Positions 1 to 12,429 of a stretch of DNA of 64,000 bases are shown in pieces. The stretch is from the NCBI GenBank assembly GCA_020746835.1, contig JAGPNK010000012.1, positions 1,364,001 to 1,428,000 on the forward strand, given 5' to 3'. The position numbers and the translations under genes were made by a program. Position 1 is the stretch's first letter, and the number at the start of each line of letters is the position of its first letter. The stretch comes from Stachybotrys elegans. Lineage: Eukaryota > Ascomycota > Sordariomycetes > Hypocreales > Stachybotryaceae. The notes beneath the pieces are model-generated. The model did not search any database, was not told the DNA's origin, and saw nothing but the letters and a program-made list of their open reading frames with translations.

Positions 1-2
1 GA

Positions 3-716
3 AGTGGGATAAGCAGCCTTATTATTGATGTTTTCATCCTCATGCTGCCTTTGCCAATTCTTTGGCGGTTGCAGATGAAGACAGCACGCAAGCTTCAGAT
101 ATCAGGAGTTTTTGTTTGCGGATACCTGTCAGTGTTGACGATCAACAGTTTACATTCGAATATGCTGATCTAGGTGCCATAGTGTTGTGGTGGTGTCCAT
201 TGGCCGTCTTGTCACGATTGTACAAGCTGGAAATGAGCTTGAACTGGATCCGACATGTAGGTTGAGTCCTTATCCGAGCAGAGATCCCCCTGATTAATAA
301 TTTATAGATAGGATAGCTACACCGGTGCTCTGGCTGGGTTCAGAGATTGCCATTTCCATCATCAGTGTCAGCCTCCCTAGTTTGTTTTTTCTGGGGAAGC
401 ATATCCGCCTTCACGGCATACAGGCCCCGTGGGGTCGGAGCAACTCCACAACTGGATCCAGAACCACTCGAAGTCATCATCGTATCCAGGGGGAGATGGT
501 GACGAGCTAGTTTCACACCACAGAACAAGACTCAGCCCACCAGACAATAGTTCCGGAATTATCTTGCATCCAGCCTACACCAACACCACTGCAAGGTATG
601 AAAGTGCCAATAGTAGCACTGAGACTATTCCATCGACCGGGATATATGTGCGTAGAGATGTTTCGGTCGACCAGACAAAATACAAGCTAGTTATCCCGCA
701 CCACAATGCGGGTTAA
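3..716 (+). pseudogene. C-terminal part of a Pth11/rhodopsin-like integral membrane protein, frameshifted
   Basis: The first bases encode a transmembrane segment around LMLPLPILWRLQM followed by KTARKLQISGVFVCGY, the typical sixth-helix region of fungal rhodopsin-domain (Pth11/SAT4-like) membrane proteins. The match then moves through two other frames (FTFEYADLGAI, then TIVQAGNELELDPT), an intron-like gtaggt...ttatag near 256-306, and a further helix (AISIISVSLPSLFFLG). The C-terminal tail, ending in GIYVRRDVSVDQ near 640-670, is again in another frame (429-716). At least two frame changes cannot be explained by introns, so I read this as a broken gene whose 5' part lies outside the window. 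The family is inferred from helix pattern and motif order. No function beyond a plasma-membrane receptor-like protein can be claimed. Confidence 0.55.
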
Positions 717-2431
717 AATGGAATAGCATTTCGGCAGCCACCCATTCAGTTCTTGTGATTTACCTAATACCTTATACTATTATTACATCATGCTCAATGT
801 TAGTCTCTCGTATGATGTAAAAATCGAAGAAGGGCTGATCCACCTGTCCGTGCAGGGTAGCTGACTGGCCGAGTGGCCGAGCCACAGGTGGCTGCGACAT
901 CACAAGCCACACTGACCTCGTCCGTGATTTAGGTATATCCGTAGATGGGCTTGGCTCGCTGCCCAGCATGCCTGGTTTCAGGGCGTGCTCCAGTTAGGAG
1001 TTGGAATACTCCCTGACAAATGCCCTTGTTGCAATCCAGGATCCTTACGCAATGGCAGGATATGTATACTGGCATATCAACTGACAGACCATGTTGGCTG
1101 CACCCCATTGCGTAGCGTGGAGGATTCGAAGGTATTTTCAGCTGCCTGGAAGGGGTTTTTTAAATTTCATGTGATTATGCTCGATATCAAACGCCCTCCT
1201 TCAAGCGGCGCCTTGGCACAACATTACCTGCAAGGTGCAGCGCATTGTACTCTGTGAGCTTAAAAATCGGTCCATGCTCCTGCAATGGTAGGTTGCTCTA
1301 TAGGTCACTGTTTTAGATTCTGCTCAACTGCCAGTATTATGGCCGACAATAGTAAACTGTCTTGTTACAGGGTCATGCAACCTCGATCCTGCTAAGCGCA
1401 TGATACCAGCCGGCATGTGAAACTATATGGGATTTCCCATATGTGTGCTACAGACCAGCGACTTCAAGGAGGCTCCGTCTGATGATAAATATAGTATTAA
1501 ATCAACAGATGACACTTGGCAAAAGACACTCGATTGAGAAAAACACTTGTGGCTGCGGCTGATGTCAAAGTTTTCTAGCCACCGCAAACGATGCCGCCGT
1601 GGCGTCGGGCGCGTGAAGGCTTGAGAAGGCTTCGGCGAGCATGTGAAACCATTACACCCAGGCATGCAAGCAACGATGTTGGGGCTAGGCTCATGAAGAT
1701 GGTGTGTGGATTCTTGTCACATAGAACGGGAAGAGATCTAGACCAGCAGTAGCATTTTGGGGGGCTAGTTGGCTGACAACCAGCTACTTTTTACCACCGG
1801 ATATTCCATGCCAGCATCCAACTATCCGGATCGCTGGCAATGGCGGATAGGCGGTTTGAGGTCCGTTGGATGACTAGATACGTTGTCCCCATTGCGATAA
1901 AGACTAGAAACAAAGGAGGACCTAGTGGGATATAAGCGTGGTATAGTCGATAATACATACAGGGCGAGACTGTTTAACGCCGTGAAATGGCGCAGCAAGT
2001 TAGCTCGACCCTTTACACGTAAGCCTAAGAGATAAGCTTGCCTTCCACTATTGGTTCCAACTTCGTTGTGGCTGAATCCAGGAAGTCGGTTGCAACTTTG
2101 TCGCCCTTGCGATTTTGTTAAAGCGTTTTACAGGTCATGTGCCTGATAGGGCCGGCGCCTACTCGTATAATGCTAGGTAGCCTTGTATGGGTCTGATAAT
2201 TCTGCCATAGGGAAACGCAAGTGAAAGATCTAACGCCATCGATCGGTCGGCTACGAAGGTAGAGATACGTCACAAATTGCAAGCCTGGAAACGCGTCTCG
2301 ACGGGGGCGGAGCTTTGCGGAGTCGAAAACAATAGACACACAACCTCTGACGACACTTATATAAACTCGGATGTTAGGTCAGACCGGGCGCCCAAGGCCA
2401 AAGGACACAATCATCGGCATCTCTTCCTATA
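717..2431. other. Intergenic stretch with one dispersed repeat copy
   Basis: About 1.7 kb without a convincing gene. It holds dispersed repeat copy 1 (about 1424-1650). A TATA-like tatataaa lies at 2358-2365, about 67 bases before the ATG at 2432. The short ORFs here have no recognisable domain. Confidence 0.5.
1424..1650 (+). repeat. Dispersed repeat, copy 1
   Basis: Starts with tatgggatttccc and continues through cagaccagcgacttcaaggag, gatgataaatatagtatta, gtggctgcggctgatgtcaaag and gccgccgtggcgtcgggcgc. The same ordered blocks occur on the minus strand at about 24780-25023 and, shortened, on the plus strand at about 53563-53710. The identity of the element is unknown. Confidence 0.7.
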
Positions 2432-3139
2432 ATGTTTCCATCTCCTGACCTGGCCCTTGGCTCGATTTCTGCAATTATCAAACTCATGGAATTCTCTGCA
2501 AAACTCAAAAATGCTCCTCAGAGTGCGAAGACATTCCTTCGTCTGGTTCAACTAGTCGAATCGGACCTGGAACATGCCTTGGAGTGTCGGATTCAAAACA
2601 GCAAGATATTCCATGCATATCCTACATTTTACCAAAAGTGGACGTCTAATGCAATCACTCAAACATTGGGGGCCCTCGAAGACCTGGAAAAGTTCATCTC
2701 CAGTGATATGAAAACGAACCTGGCTGCTCGGTTGGAGTATCTTCTATGGAATTACGATCAACTCGTGGACCATGAGAGGTCCTTACGATATGTTCACTCG
2801 ACACTCCTATCCGTCATCAACGCCATGCACATGATGATGTTCCAGGCTGGGCCAGCCTCGCCAGGCCCTGCGTCTCTGTCAACCCAGTTACAGCCGTCAA
2901 CCTGCGAATTGCGACGCGCATCGAGCAGAAGTCCGATGATGGAGAAGATCTCCTTGCCCAAGGAACAGCCCACGGTCCATGTAACCTCCTCAGAGATCGA
3001 ACATATAGGGCCTTCGTCCCCCTTGTCCGAGCCTGAGACTCCTTATTCTGCCAACATCGCTTTGAACCCAGGCACCTGTGAGATTTCAATATCCCTATGC
3101 CATAAGTTCGAACTAACATCTGGTCGTGTATCAAAATGA
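2432..3139 (+). CDS. HeLo-like / STAND-type N-terminal domain protein
   Basis: Single exon of 235 residues beginning MFPSPDLALGSISAIIKLME, with a TATA-like box 67 bases upstream. Residues about 5-135 form regularly spaced amphipathic helices (KLKNAPQSAKTFLRLVQLV, HALECRIQN, LEYLLWNYDQLV, HSTLLSVINAMHMM). This resembles the helical N-terminal domain found ahead of NACHT/ankyrin modules and in stand-alone fungal proteins. From residue 140 on it is Pro/Ser-rich and probably disordered. No catalytic motif is visible. In fungi such domains act as signalling or death-inducing modules in allorecognition, but a role here is inference. It stands alone, with the membrane-protein gene on the other strand 635 bases downstream. 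Confidence 0.6.
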   Translation: MFPSPDLALGSISAIIKLMEFSAKLKNAPQSAKTFLRLVQLVESDLEHALECRIQNSKIFHAYPTFYQKWTSNAITQTLGALEDLEKFISSDMKTNLAARLEYLLWNYDQLVDHERSLRYVHSTLLSVINAMHMMMFQAGPASPGPASLSTQLQPSTCELRRASSRSPMMEKISLPKEQPTVHVTSSEIEHIGPSSPLSEPETPYSANIALNPGTCEISISLCHKFELTSGRVSK

Positions 3140-3773
3140 CAGCCGGATTATATCAGTTACAACAGGTAGAGGCAGGTGGGATGGCAGAACTTGAGGGGAT
3201 CACTGTGTATTCTTTACGTAAAAGGGCCAGCTAGTCCACGCCCTTTTTTCCTCCCAATGATTCGTCAGTAATAAAGATTGGCTATGCAGCATGTACCAAG
3301 TACTAGGTAGGAAGCGAGAGACGATGGACAGTCACATGTCAATAAGGTATGAAATATGCCTTGTTAACTGGAGATGACGATTAGTCAATGAAGTGCCTTG
3401 GTTACTAGTCAGATATTGCATTCTTTTCAACCTATGAGATGCGAAGCCTATGACTACCGCTGACGAAGATCTAGAGCCCTAGCTGTAAAAGAAGGCTGCT
3501 ACTGCCACTAGCGAAGATTAGGATTAGAGCTATTAGTAAGTATATAATACTATCAAAAGGAACGCTTCTAAGGGCATTAAGCTATTTATATTGCTAGCAC
3601 TAAGCTATTATCTAATTAGGGGTTTATACTAAGATTTAGTATATAACTAGAAGCTAATTAATAAAGTGTAATTTAGAATGTATTAAATACTTTAATATGA
3701 ACCTTCTAGCTTTGTTTAATAACAGCTCATTGGCATGTGACTTTTACTAGAGTCCTAAGAGAGTGCTTCTAGC
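3140..3773. other. Intergenic, partly RIP-like AT-rich
   Basis: The first 340 bases have normal composition. About 3480-3730 is AT-rich with few CA/TG/CG dinucleotides, resembling a mild version of the island that begins at 5.3 kb. No gene seen. Confidence 0.5.
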
Positions 3774-5014
3774 CTACCCAATAACAGCTGAGCAAACAAG
3801 GATGCACTCTACAGCGCCTGATTTCTGCCTGTGATGTTTCTTGCGAAGAAATTTCAATCCAGGAAACACCACCATCTCTTTGCCATTCATTGGTTGTAAG
3901 CTTTCCCATATGGCTTCCCATTCTTCGGGAGCCTTGAAAAGCTCAATGCCCAACTTACTGGTATCCTGTATCAGACCATGCAGAACGTGAGCAAATGCTT
4001 CTGGTAGGTCAGGGAATATTTCAGCTAGATTAGCCGCAAGTGCATTTGCTCTGACTTGGGCTTGCTGAGATAGCATTGACTTGGACAAGAAAACCCCAGA
4101 TATTTGCTGCCAGATGGAGAGGAGCTCGCTTTGCTCGGCCCGGTCTGGAGAGGTTAGCAATGTGTACCAGAGGTGGGAAAAGAGTAACCCTTACCAGCTC
4201 TAGGCTTCATGTAGTGTTTAACTTTGTAAAACTCCTTGTAGACAGATAAGAGAGCCGGTGGCAAGAGTGTACGTTCTGGAATTCCTTCACCAGTATCAAT
4301 CTCGGAAAAAAGAACCTTGGCGAGGAATAATCGCTTAGCACGAGATGAGGTTGTGTTGTCTGAAAGAATAGAAGACCACGAGGCACCACCAGGTGGTGTG
4401 CCGGCCATTCCCTGCAATGTGTCCTCGCCACTGCGTAGCCTCGTGGCGTAAAAGAAGCTGTCAACGCAGTTCTTGATATCGGTACAGAGCTTGCTCATTC
4501 TCTCCTTGAAGACCTGATCTGCAACTTGCTGCGGGAGATGATCGAGAGCAGTAGGCTCGTGGCGCTGAACATCCTTTTCTTGCCTTGTGTCCATGGAGGT
4601 GACAGGGAGCTGACGTTGGTGACGGACGAGTGACAAGGAACTGACAGGGGGCCGACGTTGGTGACGGGGGCGTGACAAGCGAGGATGCTGTTTGTACCGG
4701 AGGAAGCAGTAAAGGCCCAATAAGGTGAAGAGAACAGCACCCAAGGCCGCGCCGATGCTGATGCCGGCAGTTTCGCCTGGAGAGTATGAAGTGCCAGTAG
4801 CCCCGGTCGAGGATGTGGATGAGGTAGGAGGCACACCCGGGCTGGAAGTCGTAGAAGTGCTGGGAGTCGTAGAAGGGTTGGGAGTCGGAGAAGGGCTGGG
4901 AGTCGGAGAAGGGCTGGGAGTCGGAGAAGGGCTGGGAGTCGGAGAAGGGCTGGGAGTCGGCTCCTCGCGGGGAAGAGGCCCTCCCGCCCGAATTGGCCGA
5001 GTCATTGTAAACAA
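3774..5014 (-). CDS. Single-pass membrane protein with PTPSPS repeat stalk
   Basis: Two exons, 4195-5014 and 3774-4144, joined across a 50-base intron (gtaagg...ctccag, 4145-4194). Order: a Pro/Ser/Thr-rich stretch with near-perfect 18-base tandem repeats encoding PTPSPS (about 4868-4975), a Ser/Thr-rich stalk, one transmembrane helix (GISIGAALGAVLFTLLGLYC), a basic stop-transfer region, then about 270 cytoplasmic residues that are mostly helical. This is the plan of fungal wall-sensor-like or lectin-headed type I membrane proteins, but no extracellular domain is visible. The ATG at 5014 may not be the true start: a protein-like frame (VTYIQVYSSHGSILVY) runs just upstream, and 5087-5308 could be an earlier exon. 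The upstream side abuts the RIP island, so the 5' end may be lost. Function unknown. Confidence 0.55.
4868..4975 (-). repeat. 18-base tandem repeat coding PTPSPS
   Basis: Unit ggagtcggagaagggctg on the plus strand is repeated about five to six times with few differences. In the gene frame on the minus strand it encodes a Pro/Thr/Ser stalk. Such minisatellites vary in length between strains. Confidence 0.8.
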
Positions 5015-5336
5015 GAATTGATCCGTGAGAAGAGTAGACTTGGATGTATGTCACGATTTCTAGTAAAGAGAATCCTAGAAGAAAATCTAACAGACCTCAA
5101 GCGGTATCATGCTAGATACATAGTATTCTTTTGTAGCTAAGTGGTGAGATCGCTTCAAATCGTAGAATTGATGTGAGAAATTAGTGTGGGAAATTCTGTG
5201 TTTCTGCCAGTCAAGACTTTCATGTGTTCTACCCACGGGTTGCTTGGCTCTGGACCACTCCGTGCGATTCCCGACTCTGCTACCAATACCGCTAACCTCT
5301 AGAGCCATAGTCTTACGCTATATCTTAGCTAGGATA

Positions 5337-5362
5337 TAAGCTTTTGGCTTAAATGCCAAGAG
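5337..5362 (+). repeat. Left boundary repeat of the AT-rich island
   Basis: Sequence ataagcttttggcttaaatgcc closely matches ataagctttttggtttaaatgtc at about 17980-18004, at the other edge. The core ttggc-ttaaat-gccaa is an inverted repeat. It could be the end of an element that encloses the island. Confidence 0.4.
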
Positions 5363-7993
5363 CCCTTATTAACAACCTATAGTCTAGATACTGGTTAGAG
5401 TGTTATCTATTTAATAGTCTTGCCCTAAGGCTCTAATCTTAAGTAAGGTCTAAACTTTTAGACTATTATTAGCCCTATACTAAGATAAAATAAAATATAA
5501 AGCTAGTATATTTTTAATTAGCCTTTTATTTTAAAAAAGAAAGTTATAGTATAAAATAAAATTATATAGCTATTAGAATATATCTTTCTTATATTAAGCT
5601 TAAAGCTATATTAATTATTACTATAATATTTAATTTAGTAAGAATTTAATAAAAAAATAGCTAAAAGATTAATCTATAGTTAAAGAGTTAATCTTTTAAA
5701 TTAAATCTTTAAAAAGTTAAAGATTTACTATAAAAAATAATATATAGCCTTAATAATATTTAAAATTAATAATAATAATAATTTTAATAGAATAAAAATA
5801 AAAATATTAATTAATAGTATTTTTATTAATACTATAGTATAGAAAGATAAATATATAAAATATTAAAATAGGCTTAAATAGTATAATATTATAGTAAAAA
5901 ATTAGTTTATTATAATAAATCTATATTATAGCTTTATATAGTAATTTAAAGATTTCTTTTAAATACTATATAATATATTTAATTTACTTTATAACTAGCT
6001 AAATTAAAATATAAAGCTTTATTTCTTATAGTAATATTTCCTTTAGTAAAAAGTTATAATTATTCTATATATTTATATATAGAAAGAAATATAATAGAAT
6101 ATAATATAATTTTTCAAAATCTTTTAGAATTTAGTTTCCTATATATTTAAAGAAATATTAAAAATAATAATAAAACTATATACTAAGTTTATTAGGCTTT
6201 TTAATAATAACTTTATTACTATTAAAATTAAACTATTAAAAAAGTTAAGGCTATTTATAAAATATATTAATACTATTAATAAAACTTATATTATAGTTTA
6301 TATTTCTATTATTAAATAAAAAAGATTCTTTAATTAAAACTTTTTTTTATAAAATATATTTATTATTATTTATTTTAATATATATTTTTTTATATTTTTA
6401 TAGAAATAAAAAGAAATATTAATAATATAATATTATATTATTAATTAATAAATAAAAAGTTTATAGTTTTATTAATAAAATTCTATTTTATTAATATTAA
6501 GTTTATATTAAGTAAAGAAATTATAGTTTTTTTTTAATAACTAAATATTATTTTTAAGAATTTAAAAAAAGAAAAAAACTAATAATAGTAAAGAAAAGTT
6601 TTAACTTATAATATATTATACTTTAGTTAGTTATTAAAAAAGTAATTAATAAATTTAAGTATTAATTTAAAATTCTATAAGAAAATCTAATTAAATATAA
6701 ATTTAAAAATTAAATATATATTATATATATACTTATAAATCTCTAGAACTTTATTAAAGCTAAAAAGAGTATAATAAATAACCTTATTATAGCTATTTAT
6801 AGCTTAGTCACTTAGTTAGTTAGTTACTCTATATATAAGGGCAGTTTAATAATAGCCTTATTATTATTTCTCTTTACTATTTATAACTATATTAATTACT
6901 AGGGTATAAAGTACTATCTTTACTATTTATTTACTCTTTACTACTTATACTCTATACTATATATTCTTTTTCTTATTATAAATAACCTTTTTAATATTAA
7001 CTTTAGTAAAGAACTTAATAAAATATAAAAATAAATAAATATATAAATTAAAAGTCTTTCTAAATAAAAACTTTATAAAATTATTTTAAAAAAGAACTAG
7101 AAAGCTATACTTATTTATAAATTAATAAAGAAAATAAAGAAATAAAAAATAAATTATAAAGTTAAAGTATTAAAGATATTAATATTAAAAACCTAGGCTT
7201 TATAAACTAACTATAGAGACTATTATATAGCTATAAACTAAGGCTTTAATACTTATAATAAACTATTATAAACTAATAGCCTTTAATTACTAAACTAATA
7301 TTAAAAAATCCTAAAGATCCCTTAATACTATTATTATAAATAGAATTATTTAACTAATTTATAATATAATAGGTATATTTAGTATAGAAAAAAGAATAAT
7401 AGTATATATAAATAATAGTGGCTTTATTATCTATAAAACTAAAGAATAGTATTAAATAAAAAAGGGATTATTAAATAATATTTTCTATTAGCTAGAGCTA
7501 GAAAATAATAAAGAGACTATAGTAATAATAGTAATAGTAACTATATATAAGTATATATAATTAAAGGGACCTATAGTTAGTAAACTAGCCTTAATATATA
7601 TATACTATTTATTAGCCTATATTTTAATAAGGCTAGTTTTAAAGATATAAAAGTAATATACTAAGGTTAAAATACTATTATAATTCTAGTAAAAGTCCTT
7701 AAATAATAAAGAAACTAACTTACTATATAATAGCTATAATTATAGATAGTACTATAGCTATATTAAATTAGAAATATATAATTATATAAGGCCTAGCCCT
7801 AAAATAGAGTTTAAAAGATATATATAAAAAGGCTTTTATCTCTCTATTATATATCTCTCTCTTTCTTTTCTTTTTATTTATATACTATTAAATTTACTTT
7901 CTATTAGTAATAAACTTATAATAAACTAACTAAATAACTAGAATACTAAGGATATCTTTTAGCTAAATCTCTTTATTAAATAGTCTATAGAGG
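5363..7993. other. Left flank of the retrotransposon, RIP-degraded
   Basis: Mutated repeat DNA with no readable gene. About 7340-7640 is homologous to less mutated sequence at about 31850-32150, shown by colinear blocks such as gggacctatagttag and the agctagagc / ggctagagc pair. Confidence 0.6.
7340..7640 (+). repeat. RIP-mutated copy of the 31.85 kb element fragment
   Basis: Colinear with 31850-32150. For example gtatatttagtatagaaaaa aligns with the other copy's gcgcgtctagtgatagaaaa, and gggattattaaataata with gggatcgtcagactactga. Differences are overwhelmingly C to T and G to A. Confidence 0.7.
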
Positions 7994-7998
7994 CTATA
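7994..7998. repeat. Target site duplication (left)
   Basis: ctata directly before the 5' LTR; the same five bases follow the 3' LTR at 15693-15697. Five bases is the usual length for Ty3/Gypsy integration. Confidence 0.55.
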
Positions 7999-8346
7999 TA
8001 TTATAATATAATAACTATATAGGTTATATAATGGATTATATAACTTATAAAGGACTAAGAACCTAATAAACTAACTAGTTTAAAGTAAGTCCCAGTTCTA
8101 AACTAATAGTTCTATTAAATAGCTAGTTTATATAGTATATAAATAGAAACATTCTATAGAAGTATATTTAGCTAGAGGCCTACTAGCTATTAATATAACT
8201 TAGTTATCTTAACTATTATATATTCTAAGTATTTAACTATTACTAAATATAATATATACTTAATAGTATATATACTTTAATTATTTTACTAATAACTAAT
8301 TCTAATATAATTAAACTTAGTTATAGTTAAAAATCTAACTATTATA
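7999..8346 (+). repeat. 5' LTR
   Basis: 348 bases, colinear with 15352-15692. Ends read TA...TA where an active element would have TG...CA, as RIP would produce. Near its 3' end the 15.7 kb copy keeps the palindrome gttaggaacctaac. Confidence 0.8.
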
Positions 8347-9417
8347 TATTAATAGCTCTTATTTAAATAGTTACTATATATTCTTAAGTAATACTTTTAA
8401 AATATATATATATTAAGTAATAATAAAATAGCTAATATACTCTCTAGTAATATAAAGCTTTAAGTAGAAATCTAAATACTTAGAAATACTTTAATATATA
8501 AATATAATAGAAAAACTAACTCTAAAATAGTTAAATAATATTAAATTATATAAAATATAGTTAATATACTTATATAGTAAAATAATACTCTATATAAATA
8601 AAATAAGTTTTACTTAAATATATTAATATTTATAATTTACTATTAATATAGTTTATATTATAGTAAAGAAACTACTAAGGCTAGAGCTAGCTAGAGAGTA
8701 TATAAAAAAGATATATTTTTAAAATTAATAAACTTAATAAGTTTAATAGTAATTTAATAAAATTAAAGATTTTTTAAATAGCTTAAGACTTACTTTATTT
8801 ACTTTTTAATAACTTTTAAGAATAATAAAATAAATTAACTTTATAATTATTTAACTAAAGGAAATACTAAGAAAATATTTACTTTAGCTCTATAGAACTA
8901 ATATATATAGATAGTTAAACTAAAAGATAAAAAGAACTTATACTATAATAAAACTATAGATATCTTTAAAAGCTTTAAAGAATTTAAAATATAAATTAAA
9001 AACTTATTTAGTATTATTAATAAAAAGTAATAAGCTATTATTAAGCTTAGAAATCTTTAATAAACTAAGTTAGTTACTTTATATATTATAAAGTCTAATA
9101 GCTAGAGTTAATTTTAAAATAGAATAAAAAGATTATTATTAACTTTATTTATATAAATCTAAAGAATAAAGTTAAAAATAAACTTACTAAGATAGTAAAG
9201 CTATTAAATACTATAGCTAAGTATACTACTATAGCTATTTAAATTAATAAATATCTCTATTAGTAAGATTAAAAAAAAGTATATAACTAATAGTAGTAAA
9301 AAGACTAGTTACTTTACTAACTAAAAAAGAAAGTAATAAAGAGAATACTTTACTTTATATAGAATATATATAGAAGCTATAAATACTAGCATTAGTACTA
9401 TATAATAGAAAAGTAAT

Positions 9418-9465
9418 ATTATTACTATAACTATAGTAAAAAGGCTATATTTAGAGAAACTATAT
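9418..9465 (+). other. Remnant of gag CCHC zinc knuckle
   Basis: Codons tat-tac-tat-aac-tat-agt-aaa, followed after a one-base slip in an A run by ggc-tat-att-tag-aga-aac-tat, fit a C-x2-C-x4-H-x4-C knuckle in which each Cys/His codon became Tyr. Position before pol fits gag. Inferred from spacing only. Confidence 0.4.
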
Positions 9466-12207
9466 AAAGCTAACCTAATATAAGTTTAGATAGAAATATC
9501 TAAAAGAGAAAATTTAAAGAAATAAAAAAAAAAATATATATACTTTATATTACTTCTAGTAAGGAAATACTAATATTAAAACTATAATATATATATAGTA
9601 TTATTATATATAATAAAGAGAAGCTATAATTCTATAGATTTATAACTTATTAAATTAAAATAATTATAAAGCTATATAGAAGATAACTTTAACCTTACTA
9701 AATAAATAAACTCTATAATAGAGAACTTAAATATAAATATATACTTAAGAAATATTTTAATAAAGAAAGGCTTTATTAAGACTAAAGGATTAAAAGTATT
9801 AAATACTTAAGTTTATCTTTATAAAAGAAAAAGACCCCTATATTTAGTTAAATAGAGCTATTATAAGAATAATAACTATAAACTCTATAAGTATAAAAAT
9901 ATTATTGCTTTAAATACTATTATATACTATAGTTTAAAACTAATTTAAAGAAATATAGTTAAATAAGTTTAACTTAAACTAATAAATAGTTAGCTATATT
10001 TAGAATCTATATAAGGAATAACTTTAGTAAATAAAGCTATTAAATAAAACCCTTTAAATCCCTTAAGAAATTATTAAAATCTACTAGAATTCTATAAATA
10101 ACTTTTAAATACTATAAAACATTTAGTAAGTATAGAAGGCTTAGAAAGTAAAATAAGAAATAATAAAATTAAAGACTTATATAAAATACAATTATTACTA
10201 TAATATTATATAATTAAAATAGAAACTCTATTAATAATATTCTATATAATTTAGTAAGTAAACTAACTATAATAAGTAAATAATAGTAAAGAAACCTAAA
10301 TATATTATTAGAATTAAAAAGCTATATATCTATACTTATATAAGCTAAATATAATATTATAGTAAACTTAAACTAAATATCTTAAAGAATAATATTATTA
10401 ATAATAAAGACTATAGATAGCTATAGAGTTTATAAAAGAAAGAATTTAAATATATAAACTAATTAAAATAGTAAGGAAGTATAAAAATACTATAAAACTT
10501 ATATAGTATATAAATATAATAATATACTACTTTAAAAAATAGAAATAAATATACTATTAAAGCATTTAATAGTATTATTAGAAAATAAACCCTAATAATA
10601 ATAGATTTATATTTATAGAGTAAAAATAGTCTAAGTACTAAAAAATAAATAAATAAAAATAAATAGTAAAAGATATTTCTATTATTTATAGAAATTACCT
10701 AAACTATAATAAGTTTTATAATATTATACTATATATACTTATATAAAATATATAGTAAAAATAATTAAAAATAACTATTTTTATTAAAGTTATAATTACC
10801 TAGTATCTAAATATATATATTAAAACCTTAAAAATACTAAATAATAAAGAAATAGTTATATAATCTATTTATTTTTAAAAGAAAAATAAAAATATAGTAA
10901 ATAGTATATAAAAGTATTAAACTATATAACTATTATATAAAGAATATAAAATATATATATAAGCTAAATTATAATTATATAATATATTAAAAAACTAAAG
11001 ATATTTCTTAAAGTAAATATTAAAGTATAAAGTATAAGATTCTATATATATATAATAATAATAATAAAAAGTAAGAACTTATTATATAATATAGATTAAT
11101 AGATAATAGCTTATAGTATTTTTAAACTATAGAATATAAAAAACTATATTAGCCTTAAAGCTATAAATAACTTAAATTACTATAGAAATTAATATAAAAA
11201 ACTACTATTTAAAATACTAATAGAAATACTTTACTAAAAGAAAGTATTATAAAAAGATTAATTATTTCTATTTATAAATTATAAATAATAATATATATAT
11301 ATATTTATATTAGAAAATTCTAAATATAAATATACTTTTAGAATATAAATAGTTTAAAAAGTATAATTTATAAATTAATTAAAAAACTAGCTAGATAGAA
11401 TTACTTAAGTAGACTATATCTAGCTATATTAAAGTAAACTTAAAGAAATCTTAACCTTTTACTAAATAACTAAAAAAGATAAGTAAAAAATAGAATTCTT
11501 ATTACCTCTATAAAAATAGTATATAAATAAATATAAAAATAAAAATAATAAATAAATTATATTATATATTAAATAATATAGTAATTTAAAAAGCTTAATA
11601 AAAACTTAAAAAATAAAATAAAAGTAATAGAAAAAAAAAAAACTAAAGAATATTCTAATATAATATTATAAATATAAAAACTCTTTAATAAGAAAGTTAA
11701 AGAAAACTATTATAGTATTTTAAATAGAATTATAAGATTAATATTATTAATAGAAAATAGCTATACTTTAATAAACTATATATTTTAATATAAAATAAAA
11801 AGAAATACTTAAAAATATTTAAAATAAATACTATATTAAAAAAGATTTAAGTATTTAAATTATTAGCTAAATATTTAGTTATATTTATACTAAGAAAAAT
11901 AGTAAACTATAATTAGTTATTAACTATAATAGCTTAATACTATTAATATTAAAAATAGAATACTACTATCTTTAATAAAAAAATATAAAATAAACTATAT
12001 AGTAAAATAATCTTTATAATACTAATCTTATATTAGTATATAATTAAATTTAAATAAAAGAAAAATATAAATAGAAAATAGTATTTAAATAAAGTATAGA
12101 CTTTATAAATACTTACTATACTATAAAATTAATTAATATATCTATAATATTTTAATAAATAATTATATATATTTTAAAAGAATACCTTAATATTTTATTA
12201 TATACTA

Positions 12208-12400
12208 CTTAATAATATATTAATCTTCTTAAATAATAAAAAGAAATATAAAAATATATATATAAAGTACTATAGCTTTTAAAATATATAATATTAATTA
12301 ACCTTTTAAAAGTAAATTTATAAAAAAAATAGCTTTTTAAATATATTATTTTATATAATAAAATCTAAATAATTAAAAAAATTATAATAATTAAAACTAA
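12208..12400 (+). other. Remnant of reverse transcriptase active-site region
   Basis: At 12208-12231 the codons read LNNILIFL, the conserved LDDILIFS box with both catalytic Asp codons (gat) turned to Asn (aat) by G-to-A change. The following residues keep RT-like spacing of Lys/His/Leu positions up to the point where FLGxII is expected. The enzyme would be dead even without the stops. Confidence 0.6.
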
Positions 12401-12429
12401 AAATCTTTAATAAATATTATAAAGTATAA

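Noticed and set aside
5087..5308. tRNA gene suggested by ggttagcggtattggtagc and aatcgcac blocks
   Set aside because: No closing acceptor stem or B box; it is more likely part of a lost upstream exon or non-coding.
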